From positions 1-64,000 of the forward strand of contig NZ_JAERQF010000003.1 in NCBI RefSeq assembly GCF_016734815.1: DNA of 64,000 nucleotides, given 5' to 3'. Positions 42,465 through 50,201 of this stretch are shown here, one piece after another. Each line of letters opens with the position of its first letter. The first letter of the stretch is position 1. A program made the translations under genes and the position numbers. The DNA is from Hymenobacter rubidus. GTDB lineage: Bacteria; Bacteroidota; Bacteroidia; Cytophagales; Hymenobacteraceae. The notes under the pieces were generated by a model that searched no databases, was not told the origin of the DNA, and saw only the letters and a list, made by a program, of their open reading frames with translations.

Positions 42465-43832
42465 ATGTCCCAAGTTCAGGCCCTCGCGGCCCCGTCCCGT
42501 ACTGCATTGTCCTACTTGGAACGTTTCGCTGCTGTGCGTGCGCAAAGCCAGGCCTTGTGCGCGCCGTTGCTGCCCGAAGACACGGTGGTGCAGCCCATGC
42601 TCGACGTGAGCCCGCCCAAGTGGCACCTGGCCCACACTACCTGGTTTTGGGAAACCTTCCTGCTGAAAGAGTATGCCCCCGGCTACCAGGTATTTCACCC
42701 CGATTACGCCTTTCTATTCAACTCCTATTACAATTCCCTGGGCTCGCGCGTGAACCGGGCCGACCGCGGCACGCTCTCGCGCCCGCCGCTGGCCGACGTG
42801 CTTGCCTACCGCGCCTACGTCGACGCGGCCTTCGGCACGCTGCTGCGCGAAAGGGAGGACCTGCCCGCTGCTTTCTTTGAGCTACTGGAGCTGGGCCTGC
42901 AGCACGAGCAGCAGCACCAGGAGCTGTTGGCTACGGACATAAAGTACATTCTCAGCACCAGCCCGTTGGCGCCAGCCTACGCTTCGCGTTCCGCTGCGCT
43001 TAATGAGGAATTAAGAATGAAGAATGAAGAATTGGGGACGCCTGATAATTCCTCATTCCTCATTCCTCATTCCTCATTAAGTGAAGCGTCCTGGTTGCCG
43101 GTGCCGGGTGGCATCTACCGCGTGGGTTTTCAGGAAGAGGGCTTTTGCTTCGATAACGAGCTGGCGGCGCACGAGGTGCTGCTGGCGCCCTTCGAGCTGC
43201 AAAACCGGCTGGTGACCAATACCGAATACCTGGCTTTTATGGAGGCCGGCGGCTACCGCGACTTCCGCTACTGGATGGGCGAGGGCTGGGACCTGGCCCA
43301 GGCGCAGGGATGGGAGGCGCCGCTGTACTGGGTGCAGCAAAACGGCCGCTGGCAGCGCTTCACGCACCACGGCATGCGGCCCGTAGACCCCGCCGCGCCC
43401 GTCACCCACCTCAGCTTCTACGAGGCCGATGCCTATGCCCACTGGGCCGGTGCCCGCCTGCCCACGGAATTTGAATGGGAAACGGCCGCCCGCCATTTCG
43501 GTGCCGGCACCGAAGGCGGGACTTGGCTGGAAAGCGGCCAGTTTGACCCGCAGCCCCTGCCCGCCGATGCCGACCCCACGCAGTGCCATCAGCTGCTCGG
43601 CGACTGCTGGGAGTGGACATATTCGGCCTACCACGCCTACCCCGGCTACGCCCGCGCGGCCGGCGCGCTGGGCGAGTACAACGGCAAGTTTATGGTGAAC
43701 CAGCTGGTGCTGCGCGGGGGCTCCTGTGCCACCCCAGAAAGCCACATTCGCGTTAGCTACCGTAATTTTTTCCACGCCGACAAGCGCTGGCAGTTCACCG
43801 GCATCCGGCTGGCCAGGTCCGTGCGTAGCTAA
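42465..43832 (+). CDS. egtB: Ergothioneine-type sulfoxide synthase EgtB with repeat-derived insert
   Basis: EgtB is a non-haem iron enzyme joining a thiol to N-alpha-trimethylhistidine. 455 residues: a DinB domain with WHLAH (His54, His57) and LQHEQQH (His147, His151) supplying the three-His iron site, and a C-terminal FGE-sulfatase/C-type-lectin domain (VPGGIYRVGF, QNRLVTNTEYLAFMEAGGY, RLPTEFEWETAARH, LLGDCWEWT, LRGGSC). Between the domains, residues 179-206 (NEELRMKNEELG, then SSFLIPHSSLS) are encoded by an 81-base palindromic heptamer repeat inserted in frame. First of a three-gene set with egtD and an aminotransferase. Confidence 0.93.
   Translation: MSQVQALAAPSRTALSYLERFAAVRAQSQALCAPLLPEDTVVQPMLDVSPPKWHLAHTTWFWETFLLKEYAPGYQVFHPDYAFLFNSYYNSLGSRVNRADRGTLSRPPLADVLAYRAYVDAAFGTLLREREDLPAAFFELLELGLQHEQQHQELLATDIKYILSTSPLAPAYASRSAALNEELRMKNEELGTPDNSSFLIPHSSLSEASWLPVPGGIYRVGFQEEGFCFDNELAAHEVLLAPFELQNRLVTNTEYLAFMEAGGYRDFRYWMGEGWDLAQAQGWEAPLYWVQQNGRWQRFTHHGMRPVDPAAPVTHLSFYEADAYAHWAGARLPTEFEWETAARHFGAGTEGGTWLESGQFDPQPLPADADPTQCHQLLGDCWEWTYSAYHAYPGYARAAGALGEYNGKFMVNQLVLRGGSCATPESHIRVSYRNFFHADKRWQFTGIRLARSVRS
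43000..43080. repeat. Heptamer-unit palindromic repeat inside egtB
   Basis: Starts TTAATGAGGAATT and ends CCTCATTCCTCATTAA; 81 bases (27 codons), so the reading frame is kept. The same AATGAGG/AATGAAG units occur in the spacer at 55197-55313. Confidence 0.85.
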
Positions 43833-43966
43833 CGAACCCTCGGGTACGTTTCAGGAGCAGCGCCACCGCGCCGGCCGTTTTACTAAATCTATTTTTTGCA
43901 TCCATTTTTTCGCTACGCGCTGGCCGAAGGCTGCCGTTTGGCGGACCATAAACTCGTAATTTCTAC

Positions 43967-44929
43967 ATGGTAAATGTTCTGACCGAGCTGGCCCAGCACG
44001 TTGCTGATGGCCTGCGACGCAGCCCCAAAGCGTTATCGTCAATGTATTTCTACGACGACGTGGGCAGCCGGCTGTTCCAGCAAATCATGGAACTGCCGGA
44101 ATATTATCCTACCCGGACGGAGTTTGCCATCTTTCGGGAGTACGGCGCGGCCATTGCGGCTGCGCTGCGCGCCGAAGCAGGGGAGGGGTTTACCCTGGTG
44201 GAGCTGGGCGCGGGCGACGGCGCCAAAACCAAGCTGCTGCTCCGCGAGCTGCTGGCCAGTGGCCCGGACTTCACCTACGCACCCGTCGACATCTCGGCCG
44301 GTGCCATGACGGGCCTGGTAGCGGCCCTGCAACAAGAGCTGCCTGCCCTGCGCGTGGCGCCCGTGGTGGAAGCTTATGGCCCCGCTCTGGAGCAACTGCG
44401 GGCCGGGCCGGACAGCAAAGCCGTCCTGTTTTTGGGCTCGAATATTGGCAATTTTGGTCCGGCCGAGCGCCTGGATTTTTTGCGCCAGCTGGCCGCGCCC
44501 CTCACGCCCGCCGACCGCCTGCTTATCGGGTTCGACTTGCAGAAGGACCCGCGCCGCATCCGGGCCGCTTACGATGACGCCCAGGGCGTGACGGCCGCCT
44601 TCAACCTCAATCTGCTCACCCGCCTCAACCGCGAGCTGGGCGCCGATTTCGACCTGGCCCATTGGCAGCACTACACCGACTACAACCCGGTGAATGGGGC
44701 GGTGCGCTCCTTTCTGGTGAGCACCCGCGCCCAGCAGGTGCACATTGCGGCGCTGGAAGAAACCTTCGATTTTGCCGCCTGGGAGGTGATTCATACCGAG
44801 AACTCCTACAAATTTACCCTGCCCCAGATTGAGGCCCTGGCCACCGAAGCCGGCCTGCGGGTGGTGGCCACATTCACGGACGCGGCCACCGACTTTGCCG
44901 ACGTTGTACTGGCTACGCAGGAACAATAA
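43967..44929 (+). CDS. egtD: L-histidine N-alpha-methyltransferase EgtD
   Basis: Trimethylates histidine to hercynine, the first step of ergothioneine synthesis. 320 residues: the family signature SMYFYDDVGSRLFQQIMELPEYYPTRTE (key residues YDD and YYPTR), SAM motif VELGAGDGAKTKLLL (about 82-96), APVDISAGAM, VLFLGSNIGNF and FNLNLLTRLNRELGADFD, then the C-terminal YKFTLPQIEALA. All typical EgtD features are present. Lies 134 bases after egtB and 11 bases before the aminotransferase. Confidence 0.95.
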   Translation: MVNVLTELAQHVADGLRRSPKALSSMYFYDDVGSRLFQQIMELPEYYPTRTEFAIFREYGAAIAAALRAEAGEGFTLVELGAGDGAKTKLLLRELLASGPDFTYAPVDISAGAMTGLVAALQQELPALRVAPVVEAYGPALEQLRAGPDSKAVLFLGSNIGNFGPAERLDFLRQLAAPLTPADRLLIGFDLQKDPRRIRAAYDDAQGVTAAFNLNLLTRLNRELGADFDLAHWQHYTDYNPVNGAVRSFLVSTRAQQVHIAALEETFDFAAWEVIHTENSYKFTLPQIEALATEAGLRVVATFTDAATDFADVVLATQEQ

Positions 44930-44940
44930 CCCCTTTAGGA

Positions 44941-46050
44941 ATGGACCGCATCAGCCTTGCTTCCGGCTACGGAAATTTTGCCATCCCGCCAGCCGCGTTG
45001 GCTGCCGCGCAGGCCGTTCTGACCAGCGCCGGGCAGCAGGGAAACCCGCTGGCGATAAGCCCGGCAGCCGGGCTGCCGGAGCTGCGCGAGGCCCTGGCCC
45101 AGCGCTACCGGCAGCGCGGCGCCAGCGCAACCACCGCCGAGCAGGTACTGGTCACAGGCGGCGCTAAATCGGGGCTATTCGCCGTGCTCAGCGAAATACT
45201 GGCGCCGGGCGACGAAGTGCTGCTGCCCACGCCCAACTGGTTTGGCTTCTACGACCTGGTGCGGCGGGCCGGTGGGGTGGTGCGCCCTCTGCCGCTGGCC
45301 GCCGCCGACAACTACACGCTGCGCCCCGAAACCCTGCGGGCGGCTCTCGGCCCCAGTACCCGCCTGCTCCTCCTCAGCAACCCCGGCAACCCCACGGGGC
45401 GCGTGTACTCGGCTGCCGAGTGGGCGGCGCTGCTGGCCGTAACGGCCGAATTTCCGCAGCTGTGGGTGCTCAGCGACGAGATTTACGAAGGCATCAGCTT
45501 TGGTTCGGTACCGGTGCCTACGCTGCTGGCCCAGCCCGACCCGCACCAGCGGCACGTGGTGGTGAGCGGCTTTTCGAAGTCGCTGGCGCTGGCGGGCTGG
45601 GGGGTGGGCTGCCTGGTGGCGCCGCCGGAACTGGCGCAGGCGGTAGCGGCCCGCCTGTTCAGTACCGGCGTGCCGGTTCCGCTGCCCAACCAGGCTGCCG
45701 CTCTGGCTGCTACGCGCGACGCCGATGCCATTGGGGCGATGCTGTGCGCGCAGCTTCTTGCGCGACGGCAGCTACTGCTGGATGCTCTGGCTGCGCTGCC
45801 GGGTGCGCCGGTGGTGACCGCGCCCGAAGGCACGTACTACGTGTTTGCTGATTTCACACGGTTTCTTGGCCCGGAGTTGCCAGCCATTGAGGCATCGGCG
45901 GCGCTGGTGCAGCGGCTGGCAGCGGCCGGCGTGGAAGTAGTTGACGGTGCTACGTGTGGCGCTCCCGGCTTCGTCCGGTTGAGCTATGCTGTGGATGAGA
46001 ATGCCCTGCAACAGGCCCTGGTACGGATGCGGGAAACCTTGGCAGATTAG
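44941..46050 (+). CDS. PLP-dependent class I/II aminotransferase
   Basis: 369 residues of fold type I: GNPLAISPAAGLPELREALAQRY, VTGGAKSGLFAVLSEILAPGDEVLLPTPNWFGF, LLLSNPGNPTGRVYS, SDEIYEGI and the PLP lysine in VSGFSKSLALAGWGVG. General function is transamination of an aromatic or other amino acid. The 11-base gap after egtD means co-transcription; because EgtE of mycobacteria is a PLP C-S lyase that finishes ergothioneine, this enzyme is a candidate for that step. That is inference: motifs alone cannot distinguish lyase from aminotransferase. Confidence 0.88.
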   Translation: MDRISLASGYGNFAIPPAALAAAQAVLTSAGQQGNPLAISPAAGLPELREALAQRYRQRGASATTAEQVLVTGGAKSGLFAVLSEILAPGDEVLLPTPNWFGFYDLVRRAGGVVRPLPLAAADNYTLRPETLRAALGPSTRLLLLSNPGNPTGRVYSAAEWAALLAVTAEFPQLWVLSDEIYEGISFGSVPVPTLLAQPDPHQRHVVVSGFSKSLALAGWGVGCLVAPPELAQAVAARLFSTGVPVPLPNQAAALAATRDADAIGAMLCAQLLARRQLLLDALAALPGAPVVTAPEGTYYVFADFTRFLGPELPAIEASAALVQRLAAAGVEVVDGATCGAPGFVRLSYAVDENALQQALVRMRETLAD

Positions 46051-46132
46051 TCTCCTGCGCTCAGTTGCCGGCCGGTGGGGTCTGGGCGAAGCCTGCGACT
46101 TACAGCCGATTCATAGTCCGTATATGGGAGGG

Positions 46133-46205
46133 TGTAGAGATGCATCCTTGCGTCTCGTCGTTGGTTCCGCTCGTCTAACGGCAGACGCAAGGATGCGTCT
46201 CTACA
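46133..46205. repeat. Palindromic repeat, TGTAGAGA...ACGCAAGGATGC type
   Basis: TGTAGAGATGCATCCTTGCG+TCT and its inverse (AGACGCAAGGATGCGTCTCT+ACA) form 23-base arms (one mismatch) around a 27-base loop. A different sequence from families A and B, but in the same size range. Confidence 0.85.
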
Positions 46206-46293
46206 TCCCACCTGGATACGGAGGCCGAAAGCGCTGTAGCTGGGCAATTGGATAGCCTGCTGCATCACGGCCCTACCCCGCCGGCTGGGCCCG

Positions 46294-46301
46294 TACCTTT
46301 G
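46294..46301 (+). promoter_or_regulatory. -7 box of the MATE gene
   Basis: TACCTTTG, 19 bases before the ATG at 46321. Confidence 0.5.
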
Positions 46302-46320
46302 TCGGCCCTTTTTTGTTGTT

Positions 46321-47709
46321 ATGTTGAAAGACCTTCGTCCGCATTTGCGGCCAACTGTGCTGCTGGCCGTGCCGGTGGTGCTCTCGCAGCTGGGCCATAT
46401 TATGGTGAGTTTTGTCGACTCGGTGCTGGTGGGCAAAATCGGCACGGTTGAGCTGGCCGCCGTGAGCCTGGGCGTGAACAGCACGAACGTTATCCTGATT
46501 CTGGGCATTGGCCTGAGCATGGGCAGCGTGCCCCTAGTGGCCGCCGCCGATGGCCGCCACGACCACCCGGCGCTGGCCCGCCTGCTGGTGTCGTCGGTGT
46601 GGTTGAGCGTGCTGGCCGGGCTGGTGCTGGTGGGCCTGGGCCAGCTGGTGCCGCCCCTGATGCACTTCCTGGGCCAGCCGCCCGCCGTGGAGGCCCTGGC
46701 CGCGCCCTGGGTGCGGGTCATCAGCTGGTCGTTTCTGCCGCTCATGGTGTTCCAGGGGTTTCGGGAATTTGCCGAAGGGCTGGGCCTCACGCGGCAGGCC
46801 ATGTGGTTGTCGGTGCTGGCCAATGTGGTGAACGCGGCCCTGTGCTACGCGCTGGTGTTCGGGCACTGGGGCGCGCCTGCTTTGGGGCTGATGGGCTCGG
46901 CCTGGGCCACACTCATGGCCCGCATCCTGATGGCGGTGCTAATGGCGGCTTACGTGCTGCTAGCCCCGCGTCTGCATACGTACCGCGCCGCCGTGCACAA
47001 CTGGCTGCCCGATGCCGCCACCCTGGCGCGCCTGCTGGGGTTGGGCGCCCCCATTGGCGTGCAAATGGCCTTTGAAGTGGGCGCATTCGCGGCGGCGGCC
47101 CTCATGATTGGTCGGCTGGGGGCGGTATCGCTGGCGGCGCACCAGGTTGCCATCAATCTGGCTTCCATTACTTACATGGCCGCCAGTGGCATTTCGGCGG
47201 CGGCTACCATCCGAGTGGGCAAGCTGTTTGGCAGCGGCAATCTGGCCGGGGCCCGGCAGGCCGGTTTTGCCGCGTATCTGCTGGGGTTTGCTTTCATGGG
47301 CACCATGGCGGTGCTGTTTATTGCCACGCGGCACGTGGCGCCGCTGCTCTACAGTCCGGCCGCCGGGCCTGACCCGGCGGTAGTGGCCCAGGCAGCCACG
47401 CTGCTGCTCATCGCGGCCTTGTTTCAGGTATCCGATGGCTTGCAGGTGGTGGGGCTAGGCGCCCTGCGCGGGCTGGAAGACGTGAAGGTGCCTTCGGTGG
47501 TGGCGCTCCTGGCGTATTGGGCGGTGGCGCTGCCGCTGGGCTATTTTCTGGGTATCCGCATGCACTGGGGCGCGCCGGGCCTGTGGACGGGGTTGCTGGT
47601 GGGGCTCAGCATAGTGGCCGGGGTGCTGCTGCTGCGCTTCCGGCGCGAAACGGCACCGGGCTACGTGGCGGCGCGGCGCGTGGCGGCGGAGGAGCCAGCC
47701 GCGGCGTGA
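46321..47709 (+). CDS. MATE family multidrug/drug-sodium antiporter
   Basis: 462 residues with twelve membrane helices arranged as two six-helix bundles (LLAVPVVLSQLGHIMVSFVDSVLVGKIG... and LLGLGAPIGVQMAFEVGAFAAAALMIGRLG), typical NorM-type MATE exporters that extrude cationic compounds with Na+ or H+. Charged residues in helices are few; helix 1 holds FVDSVLVG with the conserved Asp. It follows the ergothioneine genes but has its own promoter and a palindrome between, so it is probably independent. Confidence 0.93.
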   Translation: MLKDLRPHLRPTVLLAVPVVLSQLGHIMVSFVDSVLVGKIGTVELAAVSLGVNSTNVILILGIGLSMGSVPLVAAADGRHDHPALARLLVSSVWLSVLAGLVLVGLGQLVPPLMHFLGQPPAVEALAAPWVRVISWSFLPLMVFQGFREFAEGLGLTRQAMWLSVLANVVNAALCYALVFGHWGAPALGLMGSAWATLMARILMAVLMAAYVLLAPRLHTYRAAVHNWLPDAATLARLLGLGAPIGVQMAFEVGAFAAAALMIGRLGAVSLAAHQVAINLASITYMAASGISAAATIRVGKLFGSGNLAGARQAGFAAYLLGFAFMGTMAVLFIATRHVAPLLYSPAAGPDPAVVAQAATLLLIAALFQVSDGLQVVGLGALRGLEDVKVPSVVALLAYWAVALPLGYFLGIRMHWGAPGLWTGLLVGLSIVAGVLLLRFRRETAPGYVAARRVAAEEPAAA

Positions 47710-47718
47710 TAAGTGGCG

Positions 47719-47984
47719 TTTGTCATCCTGAGCGTAGCGAAGGACCTTATCACGCCTGCGTAGCGTAAATAATTGCCTACAGCGGTTTCGGAGTCGGTGT
47801 ACAGGCGCTGGAAGTAGCGCGAACTTTGCAGTTCGCGTCCCCGCGCCAGTCGCTTCGATAAGACGGCGCGGGGACGCGAACTACATAGTTCGCGCTACGG
47901 TACACCGACTCCGAAACTGCTCTAACTACTCACTGCCAACTGTTCATTGGTGAGAAGGTCCTTCGCTGCGCTCAGGATGACAAA
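47719..47984. repeat. Family B palindrome split by a nested palindrome
   Basis: Outer arms TGTCATCCTGAGCGTAGCGA and GCTGCGCTCAGGATGACA are 250 bases apart instead of about 60, because another element (47780-47923) sits in the loop. Confidence 0.85.
47780..47923. repeat. Palindromic repeat, family C (nested copy)
   Basis: Outer arms CAGCGGTTTCGGAGTCGGTG / CACCGACTCCGAAACTGCT; inner part GTAGCGCGAACTTTGCAGTT ... inverted (47814-47898). The inner GTAGCGCGAACTTTG(C/T)AGTT is shared with the copy at 50045-50122. Confidence 0.85.
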
Positions 47985-48051
47985 CAAGCTCTGACGGTTG
48001 AATTCTTAAACCATTTCCACCGCTTGCAAGCGGCGGCTGCATATTGCCAAT

Positions 48052-48202
48052 GAAGCTGTTTAGAAAGTCTGATTTGCTTACACATCTGTCATCCTGAGCG
48101 CAGCGAAGGACCTTATCACGGCAGAATAGGCGTTGTTCTGCCGTGATAAGGTCCTTCGCTGCGCTCAGGATGACAACGATTTTGACTTTCTAAACAGCTT
48201 CA
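48052..48202. repeat. Nested palindromes: family B inside a TGAAGCTGTTTAGAAAGTC palindrome
   Basis: Outer perfect 19-base arms (48052-48070 and 48184-48202) enclose a near-perfect family B element (48089-48176, arms of about 40 bases). The 600-base gap 47710-48309 contains no gene; it is made of these repeats. Confidence 0.9.
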
Positions 48203-48309
48203 ATGGGAAATTTTTTCCGGCGAATGCTAATTCCCTCTAAAGAGGCAATTTTTGTGCGACCGGAAGTGTTTCGGTGGCCTGATTAACCAAAGGTGCTGCC
48301 CTAAATTAC

Positions 48310-48951
48310 GTGACTATGCTTTCCTTTCTGACTTCGTTTCTGGTAGTGGCCTCGCTGCTGCAAGGGCCTGCGGCTAAGCCCGGCCAAGGTCCTGCGGCCA
48401 AGCCCGTACCCGCGTCGGCGGTGCCGGCCCCGGCTGCGGCTGGGGTGGCGGCCAAGCCCGCGCCCGCGCCGCCCATTCAATGGTCGGCAACGCGCAAGCT
48501 GGCGGTGGCCGACTTTCTGGGCCGCCCCGGCTCTGGCGACCCGCTGGCTTCCTCCACTTCCAGCGACATCAAAGCCAACGCGGCGTGCAAGGATTTTGTC
48601 TTCAGCAGCACGGTGCTGGCCACGTTCGACCCGAATAAGTCGTGGTTTCGGAACCCCAAAACTGCCTCGGAGGCTTTGCTGCGGCACGAGCAAACCCACT
48701 TCGACATTACCGAAGTGTACGCCCGCATCATGCGCCAGAAAATGGTGCTGTTTCAGGCCAAAGCCGACTGCCTGAAGCTGCAGCCCGCCTTCAACAACCT
48801 CACCAAAGGCGTGTACGACCTGTGGGACAAGGAGCAAAACCGCTACGACCAGGAAACCAACCACGGCCTGAATGCCGTGCGCCAGGCCTCCTGGGAAAAG
48901 CAAACCCAGGCCAAGCTGGAGCAGCTCCAGGCCTTTGCCCTGCCGCAGTAA
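48310..48951 (+). CDS. DUF922 secreted Zn-dependent-peptidase-like protein
   Basis: 213 residues (start GTG at 48310 or ATG at 48316) with a short signal peptide and a Pro/Ala-rich linker (AAKPGQGPAAKPVPAS). The conserved part, 52-210, contains the zinc-site-like LLRHEQTHFDITEVYARIM (HEQxH) and FVFSSTVLATFDPNKSW, matching DUF922. Family members are predicted metallopeptidases; catalytic activity is not proven. The long C-terminal helix region (YDLWDKEQNRYDQETNHGLN...) is charged and may hold a third ligand His. Confidence 0.87.
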   Translation: MTMLSFLTSFLVVASLLQGPAAKPGQGPAAKPVPASAVPAPAAAGVAAKPAPAPPIQWSATRKLAVADFLGRPGSGDPLASSTSSDIKANAACKDFVFSSTVLATFDPNKSWFRNPKTASEALLRHEQTHFDITEVYARIMRQKMVLFQAKADCLKLQPAFNNLTKGVYDLWDKEQNRYDQETNHGLNAVRQASWEKQTQAKLEQLQAFALPQ

Positions 48952-48979
48952 GCCGGGAGAAATCATTGAAACGACGCTG

Positions 48980-49012
48980 AAACGTCATGCTTCGACTGCG
49001 CTCAGCATAACA
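48980..49012. repeat. Family A remnant (right arm only)
   Basis: ACGTCATGCTTCGACTGCGC+TCAGCAT looks like a family A element that lost its loop and left arm by internal deletion. Confidence 0.6.
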
Positions 49013-49061
49013 ACGCCGAATGGCAGCAATTTGCCATTTCCAGTACAGAGCAACATTGCCT

Positions 49062-49406
49062 ATGGCCACTACGCCTTTGACCTGGGCCGAATTTGAGCGG
49101 GTAGACCTGCGCGTGGGCACCATCGTGGAGGCGCGGCCTTTCCCGGAGGCCCGCCGCCCGGCGTACCAGCTGCTGATTGATTTCGGGCCCGAAATCGGAC
49201 TGAAAAAATCCAGCGCCCAGCTCACGCACCACTACACGCCCGAAACGCTGCTGGGCCGGCAGGTGCTGGCCGTGGTGAATTTTCCGCCCAAGCAAATCGG
49301 CAAATTTCGCTCGGAGGTGCTCGTCACCGGCTTTGCCGACGCCGAAGGCCACGTTGTGCTGGCGGCGGTGGCGGCGGCCGTGCCCAATGGCAGCCGGCTG
49401 GTGTAG
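49062..49406 (+). CDS. csaA: tRNA-binding/chaperone-like protein CsaA
   Basis: 114 residues from [20 protein letters not shown], an OB-fold of the tRNA-binding-domain family (as in MetRS C-terminus, Arc1p and CsaA). Typical sequence: [73 protein letters not shown] and a C-terminal VPNGSRLV. B. subtilis CsaA binds tRNA and secretory preproteins. Length is normal. The upstream frame to 49020 lacks conservation. Confidence 0.93.
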   Translation: MATTPLTWAEFERVDLRVGTIVEARPFPEARRPAYQLLIDFGPEIGLKKSSAQLTHHYTPETLLGRQVLAVVNFPPKQIGKFRSEVLVTGFADAEGHVVLAAVAAAVPNGSRLV

Positions 49407-49450
49407 GAATTTGATTGACGGGACAAACCTACCCGAACAATCAATCCAGC

Positions 49451-49543
49451 ACGTGCTGCTGCGCGCAGCCGAAGCAGCTCTTCCGCAGGAATAAATCTGA
49501 TTACCTACGGGGTAGAGATGCTTCGGCTGCGCTCAGCATGACG
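49451..49543. repeat. Palindromic repeat, family A (copy 7, left arm degenerate)
   Basis: Right arm AGAGATGCTTCGGCTGCGCT+CAGCATGACG intact; left arm ACGTGCTGCTGCGCGCAGCC diverged. Confidence 0.8.
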
Positions 49544-49592
49544 TTCTTCCTTGCTCAACCCGCTTCTATCTGCTTCGTCAGCCCCCAATAGG

Positions 49593-49997
49593 TTACTTGG
49601 CCCAGCCCGGCGGCACGGCCTTCTCCGCGGGTTTAGGGGCAAATTTGGCTTCGCGCTTGTTGAGCGTGTCGATGACTGCCCCGTAGATTTCGTCCAAATC
49701 CTTGCCGTGGATGCTGTAGTAGCGGAAGCTGCGGTGAAACGCCGAATCGGTTATCTCCCGCTTCCATAGCTCGGCCTTCTGCTGCACCAAGAACAGGGCC
49801 CGCGCCGAATCGGGGGAGAGGCGGCTGTTTTCGACCTGTGCTTCCAGTACGTGCAGGTCGGCCAGCAGCGGAATCATTTTCTCTTTTGGGAGCAAATCGG
49901 CGGGCACGGGGGCCTCTTCGGGCGTTTGGCAGGCGGAGACCCCCACCAGCAAGGCGGCCATCAACAGGCCCAGGCAGCAACGACGGAATGATTTCAC
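49593..49997 (-). CDS. DUF4296 lipoprotein
   Basis: 134 residues beginning at GTG (MKSFRRCCLGLLMAALLVGVSACQT, lipobox VSAC). DUF4296 is a Bacteroidota-specific, helical periplasmic lipoprotein family: PKEKMIPLLADLHVLEAQVENSRL and VLKKEITDSAF-like KREITDSAFHRSFRYYSIHGKDLDEIY. Exact role unknown. TAACTTTG (minus strand, ending 4 bases before the GTG) is a -7 box, so the mRNA would start at the start codon. Confidence 0.85.
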   Translation of the reverse strand: MKSFRRCCLGLLMAALLVGVSACQTPEEAPVPADLLPKEKMIPLLADLHVLEAQVENSRLSPDSARALFLVQQKAELWKREITDSAFHRSFRYYSIHGKDLDEIYGAVIDTLNKREAKFAPKPAEKAVPPGWAK

Positions 49998-50044
49998 ATC
50001 GCAAAGTTAGTCCCAAGCCGTAGCTTCGCCTTCGGTGGTTTTTG

Positions 50045-50122
50045 AGAGCGGTTTTGGGGTCGCTGTATCGTAGCGCGAACTTTGTAGTTTGCGCTACGAT
50101 ACAGCGACCCCAAAACCGCTCT
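50045..50122. repeat. Palindromic repeat, family C
   Basis: AGAGCGGTTTTGGGGTCGCT+GTATCGTAGCGC pairs nearly perfectly with the right half; the centre is CGAACTTTGTAGTTTG. Related to the nested element at 47780. Confidence 0.93.
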
Positions 50123-50165
50123 AGGCAGGGAGCAAAGAGGAAACTTGCCGTTAGGGCCCGATGCC

Positions 50166-50192
50166 GACAACGAACAACTGACAACGAACAAG
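50166..50192 (+). repeat. Short heptamer repeat before the DUF58 gene
   Basis: CGACAAC GAACAAC TGACAAC GAACAAG units end 10 bases before the start codon at 50202. Confidence 0.65.
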
Positions 50193-50201
50193 CGCTAGCA
50201 T

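Noticed and set aside
1652..48000. A defence island, phage or biosynthetic cluster
   Set aside because: No restriction, CBASS, retron, toxin-antitoxin, integrase or NRPS/PKS genes could be recognised; only the CdiA-like gene is remotely related.
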